Assembly (NCBI RefSeq): GCF_051020765.1
Contig: NW_027469111.1
Span: forward strand, 186,001-250,000
Direction: 5' to 3'
Length of the DNA stretch: 64,000 nt
DNA from: Lasioglossum baleicum
Taxonomy: Eukaryota; Arthropoda; Insecta; Hymenoptera; Halictidae
The notes beneath the pieces are model-generated. The model did no database searches. It had not been told where the DNA came from and saw only the letters and a program-made list of their open reading frames with translations. Below are positions 1 to 8,908 of the stretch, piece by piece (the stretch's first letter is position 1; each line of letters opens with the position of its first letter). The position numbers were made by a program, and so were the translations under genes.

Positions 1-52
1 TTGATTTTATCTATTATTTTATCGTATTTTTAAGTTTTATGCGGGTCGACGT

Positions 53-75
53 GGGGGGTGGGACGGGGGGAGGGG
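53..75 (+). other. Candidate G-quadruplex stretch (repeated in nearly every monomer)
   Basis: Four G-runs (53-58, 60-62, 65-70, 72-75) are separated by loops of one or two bases, a strong G3+N1-7 pattern on the + strand. Sequence variants keep four runs: GTGGGGGTT types, and the divergent GTGGGTTGTGGG type in the spacers of M11 and M16 still offers runs of three. It is lost only at the 72-bp deletion (spacers of M13, M18, M32). It overlaps the left arm of the hairpin at 69..110. Confidence 0.6.
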
Positions 76-110
76 ACAGACGCGAGCCGGAACTCGCCTC
101 TGTCCCCTCC
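69..110 (+). other. Strong 42-nt inverted repeat/hairpin (one per monomer)
   Basis: GGAGGGGACAGA (69-80) pairs with TCTGTCCCCTCC (99-110). A C-C mismatch (81/98) is followed by GCGAG (82-86) pairing with CTCGC (93-97), with a six-base loop CCGGAA. Arms of 12+5 bp are very unlikely by chance. In M59/M60 spacers GCGAG becomes GTGAG, which still pairs as G-U in RNA. The function is unknown; it could be an RNA fold of the retroelement or a DNA cruciform. Confidence 0.75.
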
Positions 111-162
111 TTGTCGCGTGCGGAAAAAAATACAATGCAGCGTGTACGAGTATTTGCACATG

Positions 163-170
163 TATAAAAA
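163..170 (+). promoter_or_regulatory. TATA-like motif TATAAAAA
   Basis: TATAAAAA follows an alternating purine-pyrimidine stretch (TGCACATG) and lies about 60 bp upstream of the landmark ATG. It is conserved in all monomers I read. A polymerase II start about 30 bp downstream would lie just before the RT remnant. No arthropod initiator or downstream element is convincing, so this is only a candidate. Confidence 0.25.
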
Positions 171-221
171 TCGGATGGCGCGGTAACAAAAATTCTAAAT
201 TATACAGCACAAGTTGCAGCA

Positions 222-234
222 ATGCATGCGCATA
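222..234 (+). other. Alternating purine-pyrimidine landmark (ATGCATGCGCATA)
   Basis: Thirteen bases of perfect purine-pyrimidine alternation containing the ATGCAT, GCATGC and ATGCGCAT palindromes. It is invariant in the copies read and was used here as the monomer landmark. Left-handed DNA potential is possible, not shown. Confidence 0.5.
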
Positions 235-423
235 AGTTAAATTACCTGCATACAGCCGTTTCCTCAAACTGTGTGTTCATAAATGGCACTGGGAGGATCG
301 CAGTGCCACCACTGCGAGGAGGCCCAGGACTCTGCGCGGCATACGCTGGAAGAATGTCCAGCGTGGTCGGCACCGCGCAGAGACCTAAGGGGCGTTATTG
401 GTATGGACCTCTCGTTGCCGGTC

Positions 424-435
424 GTGGTCGACCAC
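424..435 (+). other. 12-bp perfect palindrome GTGGTCGACCAC inside RT remnant
   Basis: A self-complementary 12-mer with a central SalI site. It is present in most monomers. In M10, M40-M45 and M58-M60 it is broken (GTCGAACAC). It lies beside the inferred exchange points of several recombinant monomers. Confidence 0.6.
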
Positions 436-583
436 ATGATCGGCAGCGAGAGGTCAAGAGCAGCGCTTGCCTCCTTCTGCGAGATTGTGATAACGCAGAA
501 GGAGGCAGCGGAAAGGGAGAGGGAAGCCGGCCCCCTCTCCGCCAGGTGGTTAGCATCGGCGGGGCCAACCTCGACGAGGCCGA

Positions 584-603
584 CGGCCCCCTGTAAGGGG
601 CCG
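584..603 (+). other. Small hairpin near RT remnant end (7-bp stem)
   Basis: CGGCCCC pairs with GGGGCCG around the loop CTGTAA. Variants: GGTCCCC (M9, M13, M18, M32, M35, M51, M53) keeps a G-U pair; CTCTAA and CTGGAA vary only the loop; TAAGAGG (M62, M64, M66) introduces a mismatch. Confidence 0.55.
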
Positions 604-613
604 CAGACGTAAT

Positions 614-650
614 GGCGGCGGTGGTACTACTTAGTACTTCCACCGCCGCC
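614..650 (+). other. Terminal hairpin enclosing the RT stop codon (11-bp stem)
   Basis: GGCGGCGGTGG (614-624) pairs perfectly with CCACCGCCGCC (640-650) around a 15-base loop that holds the class I stop codon (TAG, or TAA in M20, M22, M23, M27, M28, M30, M38). Arm changes in M35, M51 and M63 keep G-U pairs; those in M7, M40, M43 and M45 break a pair. Known relatives such as SART1 need 3' RNA structure for recognition by their RT, so this could be such a remnant. It could also be a by-product of Gly/Arg-rich coding. Confidence 0.65.
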
Positions 651-765
651 AAGGGGGACTGGCCGTTAAGGCGCCCCTGGGGTGGGCAGGTCGCGTGGCG
701 CGAGGTGGAGCAATAATCCCCTCCCCCCCTCTACAAAGATGAGACCTGCCGGTCGACCCCCCTCC

Positions 766-1007
766 TTTTATTTTTTAATATTTCATTTTGTCCTATATAT
801 ATTTTATATTCTATATTATAAATTTTATCTTTATCTTTTAATCCCCTTTATTTTGCCACCCCTTCTTATGTTTGTTGTGTTTTGTCCAGTATATTTATTT
901 ATTTATTATTATTTATTTATTTATTGACTTTTATTTTATCTATTTTATCTATACACGTTTTCATTTATTGATTTTATCTATTATTTTATCGTATTTTTAA
1001 GTTTTAT
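766..1007 (+). other. A+T-rich spacer block (representative, monomer M1)
   Basis: About 240 bp of T-rich sequence built from TTTAT, TATCTATT and TTTATTTA motifs, with a short GC-rich island (CCACCCCTTC). No gene is supported: open frames here are low-complexity Phe/Ile/Leu/Tyr strings. The same block occurs in each monomer. On the minus strand it contains many AATAAA words. Confidence 0.8.
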
Positions 1008-1188
1008 GCGGGCCGACCTGGGGGGCGGGACGGGGGGAGGGGACAGACGCGAGCCGGAACTCGCCTCTGTCCCCTTCTTGTCGCGTGCGGAAAAAAATAC
1101 AATGCAGCGTGTACGAGTATTTGCACATGTATAAAAATCGGATGGCGCGGTAACAAAAATTCTAAATTATACAGCACAAGTTGCAGCA

Positions 1189-2151
1189 ATGCATGCGCAT
1201 AAGTTAAATTGCCTGCATACAGCCGTTTCCTCAAACTGTGTGTTCATAACTGGCACTGGGAGGATCGCAGTGCCACCACTGCGAGGAGGCCCAGGACTCT
1301 GCGCGGCATACGCTGGAAGAATGTCCAGCGTGGTCGGCACCGCACAGAGACCTAAGGGGCGTAATTGGTATGGACCTCTCCTTGCCGATCGTGGTCGACC
1401 ACATGATGGCAGCGAGAGGTCAAGAGCAGCGTTTGCCTCCTTCTGCGAGATTGTGATAACGCAGAAGGAGGCAGCGGAGAGGGAGAGGGAAGCCGACCCG
1501 CTCTCCGCCAGGAGGCTAGCATCGGCGGGGCAACCCCGACGAGGCCGACGGCCCCCTGTAAGGGGCCGCAGACGTAATGGCGGCGGTGGTACTACTTAGT
1601 ACTTCCACCGCCGCCAAGGGGTGTGGCCATTCAGGCGCCACAGAGGTGGACAGGTCGCGGGGGGCGAGGTGGAGCAATAATCCCCTCCCCCCTCTACAAA
1701 GATGCGACCTGCCGGTCGACCCCCCTCCTTTTATTTTATAATATTTCATTTTATCCTATATATATTTTATATTCTATATTATAAATTTTATCTTTATCTA
1801 TTATTCCCCTTTATTTTGCCACCCCTTCTTATGTTTGTTGTGTTTTGTCCTTTGTATTTATTTACTTATTATTATTTATTTATTTATTGATTTTTATTTT
1901 ATCTATTTTATCTATACACGTTTTCATTTATTGATTTTATCTATTATTTTATCGTATTTTTAAGTTCTATGCGGGTCGACGTGGGGGGTGGGACGGGGGG
2001 AGGGGACAGACGCGAGCCGGAACTCGCCTCTGTCCCCTCCTTGTCGCGTGCGGAAAAAAATACAATGCAGCGTGTACGAGTATTTGCACATGTATAAAAA
2101 TCGGATGGCGCGGTAACAAAAATTCTAAATTATACAGCACAAGTTGCAGCA
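1189..2151 (+). repeat. Satellite monomer M2 (963 bp, frameshifted)
   Basis: RT remnant 1253..1599 is frameshifted by loss of one base near 1407 (CATGATGGC instead of CATGATCGGC). It is the B half of the dimer with M1. Its trailer (CCATTCAGGCGCCACAGAGG, GATGCGACC) differs from M4 and M6 and resembles M7 and M15, so it is mosaic. Confidence 0.95.
1253..1599 (+). pseudogene. Frameshifted RT C-terminal remnant (monomer M2; same lesion in M4, M6)
   Basis: The remnant is as in M1 but lacks one base in CATGATGGC near 1407, so the zinc-knuckle part and the KEAAERERE part fall in different frames. The downstream part reads in the frame that starts at the ATG at 1189 and ends at 1599. Three of the first six monomers carry this lesion, showing it spread with the dimer rather than being counter-selected. 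Confidence 0.8.
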
Positions 2152-3118
2152 ATGCATGCGCATAAGTTAAATTACCTGCATACAGCCGTTTCCTCAAACT
2201 GTGTGTTCATAAATGGCACTGGGAGGATCGCAGTGCCACCACTGCGAGGAGGCCCAGGACTCTGCGCGGCATACGCTGGAAGAATGTCCAGCGTGGTCGG
2301 CACCGCGCAGAGACCTAAGGGGCGTTATTGGTATGGACCTCTCGTTGCCGGTCGTGGTCGACCACATGATCGGCAGCGAGAGGTCAAGAGCAGCGCTTGC
2401 CTCCTTCTGCGAGATTGTGATAACGCAGAAGGAGGCAGCGGAAAGGGAGAGGGAAGCCGGCCCCCTCTCCGCCAGGTGGTTAGCATCGGCGGGGCCAACC
2501 TCGACGAGGCCGACGGCCCCCTGTAAGGGGCCGCAGACGTAATGGCGGCGGTGGTACTACTTAGTACTTCCACCGCCGCCAAGGGGGACTGGCCGTTAAG
2601 GCGCCCCTGGGGTGGGCAGGTCGCGTGGGGCGAGGTGGAGCAATAATCCCCTCCCCCCCTCTACAAAGATGAGACCTGCCGGTCGACCCCCCTCCTTTTA
2701 TTTTTTAATATTTCATTTTGTCCTATATATATTTTATATTCTATATTATAAATTTTATCTTTATCTTTTAATCCCCTTTATTTTGCCACCCCTTCTTATG
2801 TTTGTTGTGTTTTGTCCAGTATATTTATTTATTTATTATTATTTATTTATTTATTGACTTTTATTTTATCTATTTTATCTATACACGTTTTCATTTATTG
2901 ATTTTATCTATTATTTTATCGTATTTTTAAGTTTTATGCGGGCCGACCTGGGGGGCGGGACGGGGGGAGGGGACAGACGCGAGCCGGAACTCGCCTCTGT
3001 CCCCTTCTTGTCGCGTGCGGAAAAAAATACAATGCAGCGTGTACGAGTATTTGCACATGTATAAAAATCGGATGGCGCGGTAACAAAAATTCTAAATTAT
3101 ACAGCACAAGTTGCAGCA
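2152..3118 (+). repeat. Satellite monomer M3 (967 bp, class II)
   Basis: RT remnant 2216..2542, class II. Nearly identical to M1 and M5. Spacer ends GCGGGCCGACC. Confidence 0.95.
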
Positions 3119-4083
3119 ATGCATGCGCATAAGTTAAATTACCTGCATACAGCCGTTTCCTCAAACTGTGTGTTCATAACTGGCACTGGGAGGATCGCAG
3201 TGCCACCACTGCGAGGAGGCCCAGGACTCTGCGCGGCATACGCTGGAAGAATGTCCAGCGTGGTCGGCACCGCACAGAGACCTAAGGGGCGTAATTGGTA
3301 TGGACCTCTCCTTGCCGATCGTGGTCGACCACATGATGGCAGCGAGAGGTCAAGAGCAGCGTTTGCCTCCTTCTGCGAGATTGTGATAACGCAGAAGGAG
3401 GCAGCGGAGAGGGAGAGGGAAGCCGACCCGCTCTCCGCCAGGAGGCTAGCATCGGCGGGGCAACCCCGACGAAGCCGACGGCCCCCTGTAAGGGGCCTCA
3501 GACGTAATGGCGGCGGTGGGACTACTTAGTACTTCCACCGCCGCCAAGGGGGGCTGGCCGTTAAGGCGCCCCCGGGGTGGACAGGTCGCGGGGGGCGAGG
3601 TGGAGCAATAATCCCCTCCCCCCCTCTTCAAAGATGCCACCTGCCGGTCGACCCCCCTCCTTTTATTTTATAATATTTCATTTTATTCTATATATATTTT
3701 ATATTCTATATTATAAATTTTATCTTTATCTATTATTCCCCTTTATTTTGCCACCCCTTCTTATGTTTGTTGTGTTTTGTCCGATGTATTTATTTACTTA
3801 TTAGTATTTATTTATTTATTGACTTTTATTTTATCTATTTTATCTATACACGTTTTCATTTATTGATTTTATCTATTATTTTATCGTATTTTTAAGTTTT
3901 ATGCGGGTCGACGTGGGGGGTGGGACGGGGGGAGGGGACAGACGCGAGCCGGAACTCGCCTCTGTCCCCTCCTTGTCGCGTGCGGAAAAAAATACAATGC
4001 AGCGTGTACGAGTATTTGCACATGTATAAAAATCGGATGGCGCGGTAACAAAAATTCTAAATTATACAGCACAAGTTGCAGCA
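3119..4083 (+). repeat. Satellite monomer M4 (965 bp, frameshifted)
   Basis: RT remnant 3183..3529 has the same one-base loss as M2. The trailer has GGGGCCTCAG and CTTCAAAGATGCCACC. Nearly identical to M6. Confidence 0.95.
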
Positions 4084-5050
4084 ATGCATGCGCATAAGTT
4101 AAATTACCTGCATACAGCCGTTTCCTCAAACTGTGTGTTCATAAATGGCACTGGGAGGATCGCAGTGCCACCACTGCGAGGAGGCCCAGGACTCTGCGCG
4201 GCATACGCTGGAAGAATGTCCAGCGTGGTCGGCACCGCGCAGAGACCTAAGGGGCGTTATTGGTATGGACCTCTCGTTGCCGGTCGTGGTCGACCACATG
4301 ATCGGCAGCGAGAGGTCAAGAGCAGCGCTTGCCTCCTTCTGCGAGATTGTGATAACGCAGAAGGAGGCAGCGGAAAGGGAGAGGGAAGCCGGCCCCCTCT
4401 CCGCCAGGTGGTTAGCATCGGCGGGGCCAACCTCGACGAGGCCGACGGCCCCCTGTAAGGGGCCGCAGACGTAATGGCGGCGGTGGTACTACTTAGTACT
4501 TCCACCGCCGCCAAGGGGGACTGGCCGTTAAGGCGCCCCTGGGGTGGGCAGGTCGCGTGGGGCGAGGTGGAGCAATAATCCCCTCCCCCCCTCTACAAAG
4601 ATGAGACCTGCCGGTCGACCCCCCTCCTTTTATTTTTTAATATTTCATTTTGTCCTATATATATTTTATATTCTATATTATAAATTTTATCTTTATCTTT
4701 TAATCCCCTTTATTTTGCCACCCCTTCTTATGTTTGTTGTGTTTTGTCCAGTATATTTATTTATTTATTATTATTTATTTATTTATTGACTTTTATTTTA
4801 TCTATTTTATCTATACACGTTTTCATTTATTGATTTTATCTATTATTTTATCGTATTTTTAAGTTTTATGCGGGCCGACCTGGGGGGCGGGACGGGGGGA
4901 GGGGACAGACGCGAGCCGGAACTCGCCTCTGTCCCCTTCTTGTCGCGTGCGGAAAAAAATACAATGCAGCGTGTACGAGTATTTGCACATGTATAAAAAT
5001 CGGATGGCGCGGTAACAAAAATTCTAAATTATACAGCACAAGTTGCAGCA
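4084..5050 (+). repeat. Satellite monomer M5 (967 bp, class II)
   Basis: RT remnant 4148..4474, class II. Nearly identical to M1 and M3. Confidence 0.95.
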
Positions 5051-6015
5051 ATGCATGCGCATAAGTTAAATTACCTGCATACAGCCGTTTCCTCAAACTG
5101 TGTGTTCATAACTGGCACTGGGAGGATCGCAGTGCCACCACTGCGAGGAGGCCCAGGACTCTGCGCGGCATACGCTGGAAGAATGTCCAGCGTGGTCGGC
5201 ACCGCACAGAGACCTAAGGGGCGTAATTGGTATGGACCTCTCCTTGCCGATCGTGGTCGACCACATGATGGCAGCGAGAGGTCAAGAGCAGCGTTTGCCT
5301 CCTTCTGCGAGATTGTGATAACGCAGAAGGAGGCAGCGGAGAGGGAGAGGGAAGCCGACCCGCTCTCCGCCAGGAGGCTAGCATCGGCGGGGCAACCCCG
5401 ACGAAGCCGACGGCCCCCTGTAAGGGGCCTCAGACGTAATGGCGGCGGTGGGACTACTTAGTACTTCCACCGCCGCCAAGGGGGGCTGGCCGTTAAGGCG
5501 CCCCCGGGGTGGACAGGTCGCGGGGGGCGAGGTGGAGCAATAATCCCCTCCCCCCCTCTTCAAAGATGCCACCTGCCGGTCGACCCCCCTCCTTTTATTT
5601 TATAATATTTCATTTTATTCTATATATATTTTATATTCTATATTATAAATTTTATCTTTATCTATTATTCCCCTTTATTTTGCCACCCCTTCTTATGTTT
5701 GTTGTGTTTTGTCCGATGTATTTATTTACTTATTAGTATTTATTTATTTATTGACTTTTATTTTATCTATTTTATCTATACACGTTTTCATTTATTGATT
5801 TTATCTATTATTTTATCGTATTTTTAAGTTTTATGCGGGTCGACGTGGGGGTTGGGACGGGGGGAGGGGACAGACGCGAGCCGGAACTCGCCTCTGTCCC
5901 CTCCTTGTCGCGTGCGGAAAAAAGTACAATGCAGCGTGTACGAGTATTTGCACATGTATAAAAATCGGATGGCGCGGTAACAAAAATTCTAAATTATACA
6001 GCACAAGTTGCAGCA
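5051..6015 (+). repeat. Satellite monomer M6 (965 bp, frameshifted)
   Basis: RT remnant 5115..5461 has the same one-base loss as M2 and M4. The spacer end changes to GTGGGGGTTGGG, marking the end of the A-B dimer block. Confidence 0.95.
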
Positions 6016-6977
6016 ATGCATGCGCATAAGTTAAATAACCTGCATACAGCCGTTTCCTCAAACTGTGTGTTCATAAATGGCACTGGGAGGATCGCAGTGC
6101 CACCACTGCGAGGAGGTCCAGGACTCAGCGCGGCATACGCTGGAAGAATGTCCAGCGTGGTCGGCACCGCGCAGAGACCTAAGGGGCGTTATTGGGATGG
6201 ACCTCTCGTTGCCGGTCGTGGTCGACCACATGATTGGCAGCGAGAGGTCAAGAGCAGCGTTTGCCTCCTTCGGCGAGATTGTGATAACGCTGAAGGAGGC
6301 AGCGGAGAGGGAGAGGGAAGCCGACCCGCTCTCCGCCAGGAGGCTAGCATCGGCGGGGCAACCCCGACGAGGCCGACGGCCCCCTGTAAGGGGCCGCAGA
6401 CGTAAATGCGGCGGTGGTACTACTTAGTACTTCCACCGCCGCCAAGGGGGGTGGCCATTCAGGCGCCCCAGAGGTGGACAGGTCGCGGGGGGCGAGGTGG
6501 AGCAATAATCCCCTCCCCCCTCTACAAAGATGCGACCTGCCGGTCGACCCCCCTCCTTTTATTTTATAATATTTCATTTTATTCTATATATATTTTATAT
6601 TCTATATTATAAATTTTATCTTTATCTTTTAATCCCCTTTATTTTGCCCCCCTTCTTATGTTTGTTGTGTTTTGTCCATTGTATTTATTTACTTATTATT
6701 ATTTATTTATTTATTGACTTTTATTTCATCTATTTTATCTATACACCTTTTCAATTATTGATTTTATCTTGTATTTTATCATATTTTTAAGTTTTATGCG
6801 GGTTGACAGGGGGGTGGGACGGGGGGAGGGGACAGACGCGAGCCGGAACTCGCCTCTGTCCCCTCCTTGTCGCGTGCGGAAAAAAGTACAATGCAGCGTG
6901 TACGAGTATTTGCACATGTATAAAAATCGGATGGCGCGGTAACAAAAATTCTAAATTATACAGCACAAGTTGCAGCA
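6016..6977 (+). repeat. Satellite monomer M7 (962 bp, class I)
   Basis: RT remnant 6080..6427, class I, with private changes (GAGGTCCAGG, ACTCAGCG). The terminal hairpin's left arm is damaged (AAATGCGGCGG). The spacer end GGGTTGACAGG is unique in the window. Confidence 0.95.
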
Positions 6978-7942
6978 ATGCATGCGCATAAGTTAAATAA
7001 CCTGCATACAGCCGTTTCCTCAAACTGTGTGTTCATAAATGGCACTGGGAGGATCGCAGTGCCACCACTGCGAGGAGGCCCAGGACTCTGCGCGGCATAC
7101 GCTGGAAGAATGTCCAGCGTGGTCGGCACCGCGCAGAGACCTAAGGGGCGTTATTGGGATGGACCTCTCGTTGCCGGTCGTGGTCGACCACATGATTGGC
7201 AGCGAGAGGTCAAGAGCAGCGTTTGCCTCCTTCGGCGAGATTGTGATAACGCTGAAGGAGGCAGCGGAGAGGGAGAGGGAAGCCGACCCGCTCTCCGCCA
7301 GGAGGCTAGCATCGGCGGGGCAACCCCCACGAGGCCGACGGCCCCCTGTAAGGGGCCGCAGACGTAATGGCGGCGGTGGTACTACTTAGTACTTCCACCG
7401 CCGCCAAGGGGGGCTGGCCGTTAAGGCGCCCCTGAGGTGGGCAGGTCGCGGGGGGCGAGGTGGAGCAATAATCCCCTCCCCCCTCTACAAAGATGAGACC
7501 TGCCGGTCGATCCCCCTCCTTTTATTTTATAATATTTCATTTTATCCTATATACATTTTATATTCTATATTATAAATTTTATCTTTATCTTTTAATCCCC
7601 TTTATTTTGCCCCCTCTTCTTATGTTTGTTGTGTTTTGTCCATTGTATTTATTTACTTATTATTATTTATTTATTTATTGACTTTTACTTTATCTATTTT
7701 ATCTATACACGTTTTCATTTATTGATTTTATCTATTATTTTATCGTATTTTTAAGTTTTATGCGGGTCGACGTGGGGGTTGGGACGGGGGGAGGGGACAG
7801 ACGCGAGCCGGAACTCGCCTCTGTCCCCTCCTTGTCGCGTGCGGAAAAAAATACAATGCAGCGTGTACGAGTATTTGCACATGTATAAAAATCGGATGGC
7901 GCGGTAACAAAAATTCTAAATTATACAGCACAAGTTGCAGCA
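6978..7942 (+). repeat. Satellite monomer M8 (965 bp, class I)
   Basis: RT remnant 7042..7389, class I, with TTCGGCGAG as in M7, M9, M11 and M15. The trailer has GGTCGATCC and the A+T block has GCCCCCTCTTC. Confidence 0.95.
7039..7389 (+). pseudogene. Open class I RT C-terminal remnant (monomer M8)
   Basis: A 116-codon frame with the C-X2-C-X8-H-X4-C knuckle, the KEAAERERE helix and an Arg-rich tail (QPPRGRRPPVRGRRRNGGGG). The stop TAG is at 7387..7389, in the loop of the terminal hairpin. An Arg-rich tail is usual at the end of R1-like ORF2. Open across its whole length but missing all catalytic domains. Confidence 0.8.
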
Positions 7943-8908
7943 ATGCATGCGCATAAGTTAAATAACCTGCATACAGCCGTTTCCTCAAACTGTGTGTTCA
8001 TAACTGGCACTGGGAGGATCGCAGTGCCACCACTGCGAGGAGGCCCAGGACTCTGCGCGGCATACGCTGGAAGAATGTCCAGCGTGGTCGGCACCGCGCA
8101 GAGACCTAAGGGGCGTTATTGGGATGGACCTCTCGTTGCCGGTCGTGGTCGACCACATGATCGGCAGCGAGAGGTCAAGAGCAGCGTTTGCCTCCTTCGG
8201 CGAGATTGTGATAACGCAGATGGAGGCAGCGGAGAGAGAGAGGGAAGCCGACCCGCTCTCCGCCAGGAGGCTAGCATCGGCGGGGCAACCCCGACGAGGC
8301 CGACGGTCCCCTGTAAGGGGCCGCAGACGTAATGGCGGCGGTGGGACTACTTAGTACTTCCACCGCCGCCAAGGGGGGCTGGCCGTTAAGGCGCCCCTGA
8401 GGTGGGCAGGTCGCGGGGGGCGAGGTGGAGCAATAATCCCCTCCCCCCCTCTACAAAGATGAGACCTGCCGGTGGATCCCCCTCCTTTTATTTTATAATA
8501 TTTCATTTTATCCTATATATATTTTATATTCTATATTATAAATTTTATCTTTATCTTTTAATCCCCTTTATTTTGCCCCCCCTTCTTATGTTTGTTGTGT
8601 TTTGTCCATTGTATTTATTTACTTATTATTATTTATTTATTTATTGACTTTTATTTTATCTATTTTATCTATACACGTTTTCATTTATTGATTTTATCTA
8701 TTATTTTATCGTATTTTTAAGTTTTATGCGGGTCGACGTGGGGGGCGGGACGGGGGGAGGGGACAGACGCGAGCCGGAACTCGCCTCTGTCCCCTCCTTG
8801 TCGCGTGCGGAAAAAAATACAATGCAGCGTGTACGAGTATTTGCACATGTATAAAAATCGGATGGCGCGGTAACAAAAATTCTAAATTATACAGCACAAG
8901 TTGCAGCA
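7943..8908 (+). repeat. Satellite monomer M9 (966 bp, class I)
   Basis: RT remnant 8007..8354, class I. It carries GGTCCCCTG in the small hairpin and GGTGGATCC in the trailer, as in M13, M18, M32, M51 and M53. The pair M9-M10 resembles M51-M52 and M53-M54. Confidence 0.95.

Larger units (their letters stand above)
1..221 (+). repeat. Partial satellite monomer M0 (3' part, cut by window edge)
   Basis: This copy begins inside the A+T-rich block and contains the G-rich stretch (GTCGACGTGGGGGG type), the 42-nt hairpin and the TATA-containing leader. It lacks the retrotransposon remnant, which lies outside the window. Confidence 0.95.
283..612 (+). pseudogene. C-terminal remnant of R1-like non-LTR retrotransposon reverse transcriptase (monomer M1)
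   Basis: The frame encodes about 109 residues. A zinc-knuckle pattern C-X2-C-X8-H-X4-C lies at residues 8-25, followed by the HTLEECPAW block, a hydrophobic stretch (DLSLPVVVDHM) and a charged KEAAERERE segment. This order is the known C-terminal end of ORF2 in R1/TRAS/SART-clade elements, downstream of the RT domain. The endonuclease and RT catalytic domains are absent, so the copy is 5'-truncated and cannot be functional. The end is class II: one extra C at the GGCCAACC near 567 shifts the frame and replaces the Arg-rich tail. The ATG at 283 is a chance start (ATAAATGG); most copies have CTG there. The same remnant occurs in every monomer. Confidence 0.8.
222..1188 (+). repeat. Satellite monomer M1 (967 bp, class II)
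   Basis: RT remnant 286..612, class II. It has ATAAATGG before the remnant and GCGGGCCGACC at the spacer end. It is almost identical to M3 and M5 and forms the A half of an A-B dimer. It has GTGGCGCG where M3 and M5 have GTGGGGCG near 695. Confidence 0.95.
222..6015 (+). repeat. Dimeric higher-order repeat, (A-B)x3, ~1931 bp
   Basis: M1, M3 and M5 are near-identical class II units; M2, M4 and M6 share the one-base frameshift lesion. Spacing between like units is 1930-1932 bp. M2 has a different trailer from M4 and M6, so the oldest edge of the block is at M1-M2. Confidence 0.9.

Noticed and set aside
37..267. Minus-strand 76-codon frame present in most monomers
   Set aside because: It begins at TTG, has no internal ATG, covers the hairpin and TATA region, and is repeated only because the DNA is homogenised. 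No family resemblance.
222..596. Open frame starting at the landmark ATG (124-142 codons, recurring in most monomers)
   Set aside because: It overlaps the RT remnant in another frame. Its composition (Gly/Arg/Pro-rich, out of frame with the zinc knuckle) is what the shadow of the remnant would give, and its end varies with class and lesions.
682..927. Hydrophobic frames (Phe/Ile/Tyr/Leu strings) in the A+T-rich block, resembling membrane proteins
   Set aside because: Low-complexity translation of T-rich simple sequence; the frame shifts with length changes of the TTTA runs.
1253..1599. Fusion protein from the 136-codon frames in M2, M4 and M6
   Set aside because: The fusion is created by a one-base deletion joining a shadow frame to the RT remnant; it is a lesion, not a gene.
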